This document shows, one piece after another, positions 55,386 through 64,000 of a stretch of 64,000 nucleotides of DNA. Positions within the stretch are counted from its first letter, which is position 1. Each line of letters starts with the position of its first letter. The DNA is from Pedobacter zeae. GTDB taxonomy: Bacteria; Bacteroidota; Bacteroidia; Sphingobacteriales; Sphingobacteriaceae. The stretch lies in assembly GCF_014196715.1 (NCBI RefSeq), contig NZ_JACIEF010000002.1, positions 1,303,671-1,367,670 of the forward strand, in the 5' to 3' direction. Made by a program: the position numbers and the translations under genes. The notes beneath the pieces are model-generated. The model did no database searches, was not told the origin of the DNA, and saw only the letters and a list, made by a program, of their open reading frames with translations.

Positions 55386-55886
55386 ATGAATTACGCTATG
55401 AAAAATAACTTTTGTTTTTTGACTTTTTTATTCTTTTCTATTCCGGCTTTTGCACAAATAAAAAAGGCTGCGGTAAAAGATTTGGCATTTATGTCTGGAA
55501 CCTGGGTGCAGAAAAGTGAATGGGGTGATTTGGAAGAATTTTGGAGCCAACCAAAGGGCGAAAGCATGATGAGCAGCTTTAGGTGTATTAAAGAAGGGAA
55601 AGCTTTATTTTACGAATTCGTTGTGATTGAACTTGAAGAAGGTTTGCCCGTGATGAAGATGCGGCACTTTAACCGCGGGAGTATTGCCTGGGAGGAAAAA
55701 GAAAAACCACTGCTTTTTCCACTGGTCGCATTAAAAGGAAAACGGGCTGTTTTTGAAATGAAAGATAAATCGGTGAGGTTAAGCTATCAATTGATTACTA
55801 AAAATAAATTGAGTGTTGTGCTGGAAGAAAAGGATAAAAATGGGCAGCCGAAAAAAGATATTTTCAACTTTACCAGAAAACTTTAG
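55386..55886 (+). CDS. Exported DUF6265-like small protein
   Basis: This 166-residue protein has a signal peptide ending PAFAQ; the in-frame ATG at 55398 gives the usual MKNNFCFLTF start and may be the true one. The mature part is a lipocalin-like beta-barrel pattern opening with DLAFMSGTWVQKSEWGDLEE and EFWSQPKGESMMSSFR. This resembles the family named DUF6265 (from memory), of unknown function. It is followed 30 bp later by a NIPSNAP-like gene. Confidence 0.78.
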   Translation: MNYAMKNNFCFLTFLFFSIPAFAQIKKAAVKDLAFMSGTWVQKSEWGDLEEFWSQPKGESMMSSFRCIKEGKALFYEFVVIELEEGLPVMKMRHFNRGSIAWEEKEKPLLFPLVALKGKRAVFEMKDKSVRLSYQLITKNKLSVVLEEKDKNGQPKKDIFNFTRKL

Positions 55887-55916
55887 TAATTTTCCGTTCA
55901 AATCAATCCATTTAAC

Positions 55917-56705
55917 ATGTTGCCAAAAATGAAAACACCTTGGCTGTTTCTACTTGTACTGTTATTCAGCGCATTTACTGCTAAGGCATCAACGATAGAT
56001 TTTTATCAGATCAAAATTTACCACCTGAAAACCGATGCCCAGGAAAAAATGGTAGATGATTATTTGCAAAAAGCATATTTACCTGCATTACACCGCTGTG
56101 GCATTGCGAAAGTAGGTGTGTTTAAACCCATTGTAACAGATCAGGCTTTAGTTACTGAAAAACTGATTTATGTATTTATCCCATTAAAATCATTTAATGG
56201 AATTTTGGAACTGGATAAAAAGCTGGCAAAAGACAAACAATATACTGCTGATGGTAAAGACTACCTGGATGCTGTTTATAAAGAAGTTCCTTTCGAACGG
56301 TTAGAATCGATTGTATTAAAAGCTTTTGAAGGTGCTCCACATTTTATGTTACCTGATCTGAAATCGCCGATGAAAGAGCGGGTATACGAATTGAGGAGCT
56401 ATGAAGCACCCACAGAGAAATATTTTCGGAATAAAGTCCAAATGTTTAATAAAGGCGACGAAATCGGTTTATTTAAAAGGTTAAATTTTAATGCCGTATT
56501 TTATGGGGAAGTAATTGCCGGTAGCCGCATGCCTAACCTGATGTATCTCACCACTTTCGAAAATAAAACCGATAGAGATGCACATTGGAAAGCTTTCTCT
56601 GCAGATGAATATTGGAAGAAACTATCGGCCATGCCAGAGTATCAGCATAATGTTTCTAAAAACGATACTAAATTTGTTTACCCAACAGACTACTCAGATA
56701 TTTAA
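55917..56705 (+). CDS. Exported NIPSNAP family protein
   Basis: This 262-residue protein has a signal peptide (start at 55917 or the ATG at 55929). It has two ferredoxin-like NIPSNAP repeats: FYQIKIYHLKTDAQEKMVDD and VYELRSYEAPTEKYFRNKVQ, each with later LMYLTTFE- or LIYVFIPL-type strands. The second carries the family ending RDAHWKAFSADEYWKKLSAM. NIPSNAP proteins have a dimeric alpha/beta barrel fold, but their function in bacteria is unclear. It is probably cotranscribed with the preceding small protein. Confidence 0.85.
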   Translation: MLPKMKTPWLFLLVLLFSAFTAKASTIDFYQIKIYHLKTDAQEKMVDDYLQKAYLPALHRCGIAKVGVFKPIVTDQALVTEKLIYVFIPLKSFNGILELDKKLAKDKQYTADGKDYLDAVYKEVPFERLESIVLKAFEGAPHFMLPDLKSPMKERVYELRSYEAPTEKYFRNKVQMFNKGDEIGLFKRLNFNAVFYGEVIAGSRMPNLMYLTTFENKTDRDAHWKAFSADEYWKKLSAMPEYQHNVSKNDTKFVYPTDYSDI

Positions 56706-56762
56706 AAAGATAAAGCGAAAAAATAAGCCCTGAAAGCAAGAGGGGACATAAAATTACACGCA

Positions 56763-56781
56763 AGCTCCGGTAGCAGGAGCT
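56763..56781. other. Small hairpin downstream of the NIPSNAP gene
   Basis: AGCTCC (56763-56768) pairs with GGAGCT (56776-56781) across a seven-base loop. There is no T-run, so it is at best a weak terminator. Confidence 0.35.
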
Positions 56782-56981
56782 GGTTATGAATATCCCTGAT
56801 TTCTTTGCCTTAATGGCCTTGGAAATAAATCATACCTGGTAAAAAATCAGATAGGCAAACGATTGCGCGGTGTTTGTCGCTAAAAATGCGCTGCTTCCTT
56901 TAATGTGTTTGCTACCTTTATCGCCTAACCAGTAAAGCTAACTGCTAGCTTAACCTAAACAGATAACCAAAGCAAACATTA

Positions 56982-59900
56982 ATGACCCCGCATTATTTTT
57001 TTAAACACTTTAAAATAACTCCTTTTAAAAACCGATCCAAGCGTGCTGCACTAATGGGTACGTGCATATTATTAGCCGCCCCGTTTTTTGCTTCTGCTCA
57101 AAAAAACGATCCGCTAGCACCACAGGCTCCCAAAGTGCTTGGAGTAAAAAAGATCAACACCACTACAGTAGAATTGTTGCTGTCCGATCACCAGCGTTTA
57201 ACCTTAGATTTTTACGGCGATCATATTTTCCGTCTTTTCGAAGACCCTGCCGGAGGTCTTATCCGCGATCCGGAAGCCAAACCTGAAGCTAAAATTCTGG
57301 TAGAAAACCCACGCAGACCGGTTTCGGACTTGGCGATTAAAGATGAGGAAAATCAACTCTTCATCTCCACCGGCAAAATTACCGTTCTTGTCGATAAAAA
57401 TACTTCCCTGATCAAAATTATCGACCTTGTTAAACAAACTGTTGCTGTTGAAGAATCAGCACCTGTTCAGTTCGACAAAGGAAAAGTAACCCTCAGCTTG
57501 AAAGAGCAGCCGGAGGAATATTTTTATGGTGGCGGAGTACAGAACGGCCGTTTCTCCCACAAGGGAAAAAATATTGCGATCGAAAACCAAAACTCCTGGA
57601 CAGATGGAGGAGTTGCTTCGCCAACGCCTTTTTATTGGTCTACCAATGGTTACGCGGTAATGTGGCATACCTTTAGCAAAGGAAACTACAATTTTGGTGC
57701 TAAAGAAAAAGGATTGGTAAAACTGGTACATGAAACCGGTTACCTCGATATCTTTTTTATGATTAATAATGGGGCCGTACCTTTATTGAACGATTTTTAC
57801 CAATTAACCGGAAACCCGGTTTTATTGCCAAAATTTGGTTTTTATCAAGGGCATTTAAATGCCTACAACCGCGATTTTTGGAAAGAGGACGAAAAGGGAA
57901 TCTTATTCGAAAATGGAAAACGCTACAAAGAAAGTCAGAAAGATAATGACGGCATAAAAGAATCACTTAACGGCGAGAAAAACAATTATCAATTTTCAGC
58001 ACGGGCGGTGATCGATCGTTATCAAAAAAATGATATGCCTTTAGGCTGGGTGCTCCCTAATGATGGCTATGGCGCAGGTTATGGACAAACTGAAACACTG
58101 GACGGAAACATTCAGAACCTAAAACTTTTTGGAGATTATGCCCGTAAAAATGGGGTAGAAATTGGCTTGTGGACCCAGTCTGACCTTCATCCTAAGCCAA
58201 CAGCAAGCCCTTTATTACAACGCGATATTATTAAGGAAGTAAGAGATGCCGGTGTTCGGGTGTTAAAAACAGATGTGGCATGGGTGGGTGCCGGTTATTC
58301 GTTTGGGTTAAATGGTGTTGCCGATGTTGCACAGATTATGCCTCAATATGGCAATAATAGCCGCCCGTTTATCATTTCATTAGATGGTTGGGCAGGTACG
58401 CAACGGTATGCCGGCATCTGGTCGGGCGATCAAACCGGAGGCGTATGGGAATATATCCGTTTCCACATCCCTACTTACATTGGTTCAGGTTTATCAGGCC
58501 AGCCCAACATTACTTCCGATATGGACGGTATTTTTGGTGGTAAAAACCCGACCATTAACACGCGCGATTTTCAATGGAAAACCTTTACGCCAATGGAATT
58601 AAATATGGACGGCTGGGGTGCTAACGAAAAATATCCACATGCTTTAGGCGAACCTGTAACTTCAATTAACCGGAATTATTTAAAATTGAAATCGGCATTA
58701 ATTCCCTATACCTATAGCGTGGCAAGAGAAGCTGTTTCCGGATTACCCATGATCAGGGCCATGTTTTTAGCAGATCCAAATGCCTATACCAAAGGTACTC
58801 CAACACAATACCAATATCTATACGGGCCCTCTTTTTTGGTAGCGCCAATTTACCAGGCAACACGGCCGGATGAAAAAGGTAACGATATCCGTAATGGCAT
58901 TTACCTGCCGGAAGGAACCTGGATTGATTATTTTACCGGAGAAAAATATACCGGAAACTGCATCCTTAACAGCTTTGATTCGCCGTTATGGAAATTACCG
59001 GTTTTTGTGAAAAGCGGCGCTATTATTCCGTTAACGAACCCGAATAACCATGTTGCCGAAATCAATAAGGCAAACCGCATCTATGAACTGTATCCCTCTG
59101 GAAAAACCTCATTTACCGAATACGATGATGATGGTACTACCGAGGCTTATAAACTGGGAAAGGGCGTTCATACTTTAATCGAATCAGATCTTGATCAGAA
59201 GCGCAATGCATTGGTTACCATTCATCCTGCAAAGGGCGATTTTGATGGTTTTGTGAAAGAAAAAACAACTGAATTGGTGATCAACGTTACCGAAAAACCG
59301 AAAAGGTTAACCGCAAAAATTGGTAACCATAAAATCAAACTCAGTGAAGTAAACTCCAAAGAAGAGTTTTCGAAACAGGTTAACGTGTATTTCTACGATG
59401 CTGCACCCAATTTAAACCGATTTGCTACGAAGGGAAGCGAGTTTGAAAAAGTTGTAATGGTTAAAAACCCCCAGTTGCTGGTTAAACTTCAGGCTGCAGA
59501 TATTACCATCAGCCCGGTAACACTTGGTATAAAGGGATTTAAATTTGAGCCTGCAGATCAGCAGCGCTCGTTAACGGGAAAATTAGGAGCTCCGCTTAAT
59601 GCAGCCGTAAGCGATAAAAACAGGGGAGCTTATACGCTTACCCCAAGCTGGAGCAAAGTGCGCAACGCCGATTTTTATGAGATCGATTTTAACGGCATGC
59701 GTTATACTACCATCCGCGATACTGCTTTGTTATTTGATGATTTATTAGCCGAAACAGCCTATACATTTAAACTGCGTGCAGTAAATAAGGAAGGCTATTC
59801 TGATTGGACAGAGGTTAAGGCAACCACCAAAACCAATCCTTTAGAATTTGCCATTCAGGGTATTGTAGCTGAAACTACGGCAGAAAATCAAGGTGGTTCA

Positions 59901-60860
59901 GGCATCAATAAATTGTTTGAATTTGATGAAGGCAATATGTGGCATACCAAATGGGGGACTAAGGCGGTACCTTTTGATATGGTTATCGACCTGAAATCGA
60001 TCAATCAGCTCGATAAATTCCACTATCTGCCGCGCACTGGAAGAGGAAATGGCATTTTGTTAAAAGGTAAAGTATTTTATAGCAACAATAAAGAAAACTG
60101 GACAGAGGCCGGTGCATTTGAATGGGCCAATAACGACGAAATCAAAATATTCAATTTCGCTACCCATCCGGCTGCCCGTTACCTCAAAATTGCCGTTGCC
60201 GATGGCGTAGGAGGTTTTGGCTCAGGCAGGGAGCTTTATGTGTTTAAGGTTCCCGGTACCGAAAGTTATCTTCCGGGCGATATCAATAACGATCGCTTAA
60301 TCGACAAGAATGATTTAACCTCGTACATTAATTATACCGGTTTAAGAAAAGGTGATGCTGATTTCGAAGGTTATATCAGCAATGGTGATATTAATAAAAA
60401 TAACCTGATTGATGCTTACGATATTTCAGTTGTGGCTACCCAGCTTGAGGGTGGTATAAACGAAAGTAAAATGGATAAAGTGGCAGGTAAACTGGAAATC
60501 ACCACTGCCAAACACACTTACAACAAAGATGAAATAGTAGAAATTAAGGTAAAGGGAATAAACCTGAAATCAGTAAATGCATTAAGCTTTGCACTACCAT
60601 ACGCGGTACAGGATTATGATTTTGCAGGCATTGAAACTTTAAATATGAAGCAGATGGATAACCTGACCAACGATCGTTTGCACACCAGCGGTGCCAAGGT
60701 TTTGTATCCAACCTTTGTAAATATTGGCAATAAAGAAGCTTTAAATGGCACCGCCGATCTGTTTATCCTGAAATTAAAGGCAAAACATAAAGTACAATTC
60801 GGACTTAAGATTAGCGAAGGTTTATTGGTCGATAAAAACCTTAATACCGTTAAATTTTAA
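56982..60860 (+). CDS. Secreted multimodular GH31 glycoside hydrolase with FN3, F5/8C, dockerin-like and cohesin-like modules
   Basis: This protein has 1292 residues. A signal peptide (~1-40) is followed by the GH31 N-terminal beta domain (~45-270) and the catalytic barrel (~275-640). The nucleophile is D431 in LKTDVAWVG and the acid/base D483 in WSGDQTGG. Further modules are a beta-sandwich region, an FN3 domain (~865-950) and an F5/8C (CBM32-like) domain (~954-1090). They are followed by a dockerin-like pair of calcium loops (GDINNDRLIDKNDL and GDINKNNLIDAYDI, ~1096-1156) and a cohesin-like domain (~1165-1292). The KTDVAWVG and WSGDQTGG motifs and the architecture recall GH31 alpha-N-acetylgalactosaminidases, but alpha-galactose, alpha-xylose or alpha-glucose release is also possible. 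A hybrid sensor gene follows. Confidence 0.9.
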   Translation: MTPHYFFKHFKITPFKNRSKRAALMGTCILLAAPFFASAQKNDPLAPQAPKVLGVKKINTTTVELLLSDHQRLTLDFYGDHIFRLFEDPAGGLIRDPEAKPEAKILVENPRRPVSDLAIKDEENQLFISTGKITVLVDKNTSLIKIIDLVKQTVAVEESAPVQFDKGKVTLSLKEQPEEYFYGGGVQNGRFSHKGKNIAIENQNSWTDGGVASPTPFYWSTNGYAVMWHTFSKGNYNFGAKEKGLVKLVHETGYLDIFFMINNGAVPLLNDFYQLTGNPVLLPKFGFYQGHLNAYNRDFWKEDEKGILFENGKRYKESQKDNDGIKESLNGEKNNYQFSARAVIDRYQKNDMPLGWVLPNDGYGAGYGQTETLDGNIQNLKLFGDYARKNGVEIGLWTQSDLHPKPTASPLLQRDIIKEVRDAGVRVLKTDVAWVGAGYSFGLNGVADVAQIMPQYGNNSRPFIISLDGWAGTQRYAGIWSGDQTGGVWEYIRFHIPTYIGSGLSGQPNITSDMDGIFGGKNPTINTRDFQWKTFTPMELNMDGWGANEKYPHALGEPVTSINRNYLKLKSALIPYTYSVAREAVSGLPMIRAMFLADPNAYTKGTPTQYQYLYGPSFLVAPIYQATRPDEKGNDIRNGIYLPEGTWIDYFTGEKYTGNCILNSFDSPLWKLPVFVKSGAIIPLTNPNNHVAEINKANRIYELYPSGKTSFTEYDDDGTTEAYKLGKGVHTLIESDLDQKRNALVTIHPAKGDFDGFVKEKTTELVINVTEKPKRLTAKIGNHKIKLSEVNSKEEFSKQVNVYFYDAAPNLNRFATKGSEFEKVVMVKNPQLLVKLQAADITISPVTLGIKGFKFEPADQQRSLTGKLGAPLNAAVSDKNRGAYTLTPSWSKVRNADFYEIDFNGMRYTTIRDTALLFDDLLAETAYTFKLRAVNKEGYSDWTEVKATTKTNPLEFAIQGIVAETTAENQGGSGINKLFEFDEGNMWHTKWGTKAVPFDMVIDLKSINQLDKFHYLPRTGRGNGILLKGKVFYSNNKENWTEAGAFEWANNDEIKIFNFATHPAARYLKIAVADGVGGFGSGRELYVFKVPGTESYLPGDINNDRLIDKNDLTSYINYTGLRKGDADFEGYISNGDINKNNLIDAYDISVVATQLEGGINESKMDKVAGKLEITTAKHTYNKDEIVEIKVKGINLKSVNALSFALPYAVQDYDFAGIETLNMKQMDNLTNDRLHTSGAKVLYPTFVNIGNKEALNGTADLFILKLKAKHKVQFGLKISEGLLVDKNLNTVKF

Positions 60861-60882
60861 TCGAGGTAACAGAAGTAACCGA

Positions 60883-60916
60883 ATGCGGGACTGGGTTGAT
60901 CAGTTCCGCATTTTTT
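60883..60916 (+). terminator. Intrinsic terminator after the GH31 gene
   Basis: ATGCGGGACT (60883-60892) pairs with AGTTCCGCAT (60902-60911), one G-T wobble, and runs into a T stretch. It separates the GH31 gene from the sensor gene. Confidence 0.85.
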
Positions 60917-61049
60917 GTTTCTGGTGTATCCCTCTTTTCAGTGGGGCGACTTGGGGATTGCCGTTCCGGGTAAAAGGAATAGTGCAGTAAATTGTATATT
61001 TACCGCGCTAAACTATTTTTTTGGTTAGCCCTATCGGTTAGGCCTGCTT

Positions 61050-64000
61050 ATGATGAGATTGATTAAAGCATTTTGTTTTATTGCGCAACTTTGGCTCTCC
61101 TTTAACAGCGTTAATGCCCAGGTAGCAGGTCAAACTTCTGTTCCGGAACATTATGTGCTTAAAACATACGGCATTAATGATGGCCTTCCATCAAAAAATA
61201 CAACAGTTGCTTTAAAGGATAAAAGAGGTTTTATATGGGTAGGTACCGAAAACGGGCTCTGTAAGTTTGATGGGTATTCTTTTAAGGTTTATGTGAATAT
61301 TGCCGGCGATAGCACCTCTCTAACCAATAATTACATCAATGCTATCGTAGAAGATAGTAATGGGCGGCTTTGGGTGGGTACCATGAATGGTTTAAACAGG
61401 TTCGACCCCCTTACTGAAAAATTTGAACGCTTTTACCATAAAGAAAACGACCGGACTTCGCTGAGTAATAACAAAGTATGGTCGGTACTGATCGATAAAA
61501 CGAAAAAATTGTGGATTGGTACCGATGATGGATTTAACCTGTTTAACCAAAAATCAAAAACGTTTAAGGTTTATCAACCCGATGCGAAAAACCGGTATGC
61601 CATTAAAGGAAAGTCGGTTAACGCTATTGCAGAGGATGCAGCCGGCAATTTATGGCTGGGCAATTGGAGTAACGGACTGAATAAATTCGATCAGAAAACA
61701 CAGCGGTTTACCAATTATATGCAAAAGGAAATCGCCAACCAAAAAAATCCAAACGACATCTGGACACTCTGCATTGATGGGGATGGGTTGATATGGATCG
61801 GATGTTATTGGAAAGGTGAGCTGTTCCGCTTTGATCCGAAAAATGAAACGTTTACCACCTATGCCAATGGGAAAACGGGTAATGGTGCTGTATTTAATGT
61901 TTTAAGTGTGGGGAGCGAAAAACTGCTGGTAGGTGGCAGCGCCGGAATATTCTGGGTAAATACCAGGTTAAACCAATGGAAGAAAATAGATCAACTCGAA
62001 TTTTTTGCAAACGGAGGTTTATATCGTGATAATACCGGAATGATATGGCTCTGTGGTAAAAATGGCCTTAGTAAAATAGATTTTAACCAGTATAAGTTTA
62101 ACTTTATTCCACTTCCTCTGGGGCAGGCCGAAATCAAATCGATGATTAGTGATGGGAGCAATTTTTGGTTAGGAACCAACAAAGGCCTTTATCAATACGA
62201 TACAGATAACCGGTCCATTGCCAGGCTCTTGCATACTAATAATCCAAACAGTTTGTCCAGTAACGATATTATTAACTTATCTGCCGATTTAAAGGGCCGG
62301 TTATGGGTAATGAGCGAAAATGGATTTGACCTGTATAACCAAGAGGAAAATAAGTTTATACATCACCATCACCGCTCGGCACTGGGTAGTTTTTTTAATG
62401 AAGATGTTTTTAGAGACCTGATCGAAGTAAACGACGGCGAATATTACCTCGCTACAGATGCAGGTTTAAAAATCTACAACGATAAAACCAAAGCTTATAC
62501 CCATTACTATAACGATCCGAAAAATTTAGGCTCTCTGAGTAATAACCATTTGTATTGCCTGTTAAAAGATGCGCAGGGGAATATCTGGATTGGAACATAC
62601 GGAAGCGGGCTCAGCCGGTTTAATCCTAAAACCAAAAAGTTCAGTAATTACATGATCAACAATTCAAGAACGGGCGGCATTAGCAATAATATTGTAAACA
62701 GCCTTTACCTGGATTCGCATCAAAATGTTTGGATCTGCACCCGCGATGGATTAAATAAATATGTGGCTAAAACCAATACTTTCGAAATATATTCGAAACA
62801 GAATGGCTTTGCGAGCAATGTTTTTACCGACATGGTAGAAGATGATAGTGGAAAGTTATGGATAATTACCGAACAAGGCCTTTCGCTTTTTGATCCGCTA
62901 ACCAAAGCGGTCAGAAATTATGATGAAAAGGATGGGGTTTATTCCAATGCTGCGATCTGTAAAAATGACAAAGGAGAGATCTACCTGGCAGGCAACAAAG
63001 GTATCGTTTATTTTAATCCAAAACAGCTTAAATACAATAAGCAGGCACCTGCAGTTTACTTTTCTGATTTTTCGGTTTTTAATAAACTGATCCTCCCCGG
63101 CAAAGATTCTCCTTTAAAATTGCCCGTTTATATGACAAAAAGGATCACACTACCGTACGATCAGAGTGTACTTTCTTTTGGTTTTGTGGCACTAAATTAT
63201 ACACTTTCAGAAAAAAACCAGTATGCCTACTTTCTTGAAGGTTTTGATAAAAAATGGAATTATAGCGGGAGCGAACATAAAGTTACCTACACCAACTTAA
63301 ATCCAGGTAAATACACCTTGAAAATACGGGCGTCGAACAACGATGGTATCTGGAATATGAATGGAAATTCGATTCAGATCATCATTACGCCGCCCTGGTA
63401 CCGTACCTGGTGGGCCTTTTGTATTTATGGTTTGGCTTTCTTTGGCCTTGTGTATGCCTACCTTAAATACCGCGAACACCAATCTAACTTAAAATTTCAG
63501 ATTAAACTGGCCCATATAGAGAGCGAAAAAGAAAAGGAGCTTAGCGAGAAGAAACTATCATTCTTTACCAATGTATCGCACGAATTCCGTACACCGCTTA
63601 CCTTAATTATCAACCCGGTTAAAGAGCTTTTATACAAGAACGATAATAATGTTGATACTACTGATTTAAACATTGTATACCGGAACGCCAAGCGGCTTTT
63701 AAGTTTGGTAGACCAGTTGCTGCTGTTTAGAAAAGCAGATACTTACGGCGAAAAGTTAAAAGTGGCGCCGATAAACCTGGTGAGTTTGTGCAAGGAAGTG
63801 TTCCTTTGCTTTATACACCAGGCCCGGTCAAAAAATGTAACGCTCGAGTTTAGCTGCACCGACGAAGTGATTGCTTTTTATGCCGATCGCGAAAAAATTG
63901 AAATTGTTTTTTTTAACCTGCTTTCCAATGCGATAAAATTTACGCCGGAAGGTGGTAGCGTTAGGATGCTGATAGATAACAGCCAGGAAAATGTAATCAT
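61050..64000 (+). CDS. Hybrid two-component sensor (HTCS), 3' end outside window
   Basis: The frame opens with ATG at 61050 and stays open to the window end (983 codons). A signal peptide ends SVNAQ. Residues ~35-670 are a two-part beta-propeller of regulator-propeller repeats (RGFIWVGTENGLCKFDGYSF, GRLWVGTMNGLNRFDPLTEK, GNIWIGTYGSGLSRFNPKTK). A Y_Y_Y domain (~690-775), one membrane segment (~786-806) and a HisKA domain with H844 in FFTNVSHEFRTPLTLI follow. The start of the ATPase domain (LLSNAIKFTPEGGSV) is at the edge. HTCS proteins sense glycans in the periplasm and control polysaccharide-utilisation genes. Receiver and AraC output domains are expected beyond the window. A TATATTTA element at 60995-61002 may be its promoter. 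Confidence 0.93.
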   Translation, partial: MMRLIKAFCFIAQLWLSFNSVNAQVAGQTSVPEHYVLKTYGINDGLPSKNTTVALKDKRGFIWVGTENGLCKFDGYSFKVYVNIAGDSTSLTNNYINAIVEDSNGRLWVGTMNGLNRFDPLTEKFERFYHKENDRTSLSNNKVWSVLIDKTKKLWIGTDDGFNLFNQKSKTFKVYQPDAKNRYAIKGKSVNAIAEDAAGNLWLGNWSNGLNKFDQKTQRFTNYMQKEIANQKNPNDIWTLCIDGDGLIWIGCYWKGELFRFDPKNETFTTYANGKTGNGAVFNVLSVGSEKLLVGGSAGIFWVNTRLNQWKKIDQLEFFANGGLYRDNTGMIWLCGKNGLSKIDFNQYKFNFIPLPLGQAEIKSMISDGSNFWLGTNKGLYQYDTDNRSIARLLHTNNPNSLSSNDIINLSADLKGRLWVMSENGFDLYNQEENKFIHHHHRSALGSFFNEDVFRDLIEVNDGEYYLATDAGLKIYNDKTKAYTHYYNDPKNLGSLSNNHLYCLLKDAQGNIWIGTYGSGLSRFNPKTKKFSNYMINNSRTGGISNNIVNSLYLDSHQNVWICTRDGLNKYVAKTNTFEIYSKQNGFASNVFTDMVEDDSGKLWIITEQGLSLFDPLTKAVRNYDEKDGVYSNAAICKNDKGEIYLAGNKGIVYFNPKQLKYNKQAPAVYFSDFSVFNKLILPGKDSPLKLPVYMTKRITLPYDQSVLSFGFVALNYTLSEKNQYAYFLEGFDKKWNYSGSEHKVTYTNLNPGKYTLKIRASNNDGIWNMNGNSIQIIITPPWYRTWWAFCIYGLAFFGLVYAYLKYREHQSNLKFQIKLAHIESEKEKELSEKKLSFFTNVSHEFRTPLTLIINPVKELLYKNDNNVDTTDLNIVYRNAKRLLSLVDQLLLFRKADTYGEKLKVAPINLVSLCKEVFLCFIHQARSKNVTLEFSCTDEVIAFYADREKIEIVFFNLLSNAIKFTPEGGSVRMLIDNSQENVI

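Noticed and set aside
1..64000. Prophage, integrative element or genomic island covering part of the window
   Set aside because: No integrase, transposase, phage structural gene, tRNA-flanked repeat or clear composition break was seen; the gene content is metabolic and regulatory.

Overview
The window reads as chromosomal DNA of a Bacteroidota bacterium, most likely a Sphingobacteriaceae member close to Pedobacter. The reasons are a type IX secretion sorting domain next to a PorP/SprF protein, a SusC/SusD pair with an ECF sigma/FecR switch, a hybrid two-component sensor, moderate GC, several TAnnTTTG promoter elements, and many palindromic intergenic repeats. No rRNA, tRNA, CRISPR array, transposase or phage gene was seen. 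The genus call is inference.

Layout. 1-2620: the 3' part of a giant MBG-repeat adhesin with a gliding/T9SS C-terminal domain, plus its PorP/SprF partner. 2939-4737: a PAS-LuxR regulator and an unknown secreted protein. 4977-7565: a chromate operon (ChrB-like sensor fused to an AraC DNA-binding domain, a small outer-membrane-like protein, ChrA). 7783-11341: fdhD, a small unknown gene and an FdhF/YdeP-type molybdoenzyme, followed by a bestrophin and an ABC-F protein. 14174-20117: two paralogous GIN-like secreted proteins flanking a membrane nucleotide cyclase, a TIM-barrel isomerase-like protein, an unknown secreted protein and a luciferase-like oxidoreductase. 20633-30069: a phosphorus-scavenging locus with ECF sigma, FecR, SusC, SusD, a two-domain phosphodiesterase/alkaline phosphatase and a metallophosphoesterase.

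31197-55081 is the most interesting part. It carries two M24 Xaa-Pro aminopeptidases, an M1 peptidase, a DUF885 peptidase, an S9 dipeptidyl-peptidase-like enzyme, an APC permease and a complete four-gene 4-hydroxyproline catabolic operon (deaminase, semialdehyde dehydrogenase, epimerase, D-hydroxyproline dehydrogenase) with an AraC regulator. A secreted cysteine/zinc beta-L-arabinofuranosidase (GH127/GH146 type) and a large unknown secreted protein lie between the peptidases. Beta-L-arabinofuranose on hydroxyproline is the signature of plant extensins, so I propose that this neighbourhood takes apart arabinosylated hydroxyproline-rich glycoprotein peptides and feeds hydroxyproline to 2-oxoglutarate. 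A simpler collagen or proline-peptide role remains possible for the peptidases and catabolic genes.

55386-64000: two small secreted proteins (DUF6265-like and NIPSNAP-like), a 1292-residue multimodular GH31 enzyme with FN3, F5/8C, dockerin-like and cohesin-like modules, and a hybrid two-component sensor cut by the window end. Intergenic DNA carries a 276-bp tandem duplication, a related REP-like inverted pair, a GGATT/AATCC hairpin array and a minisatellite.
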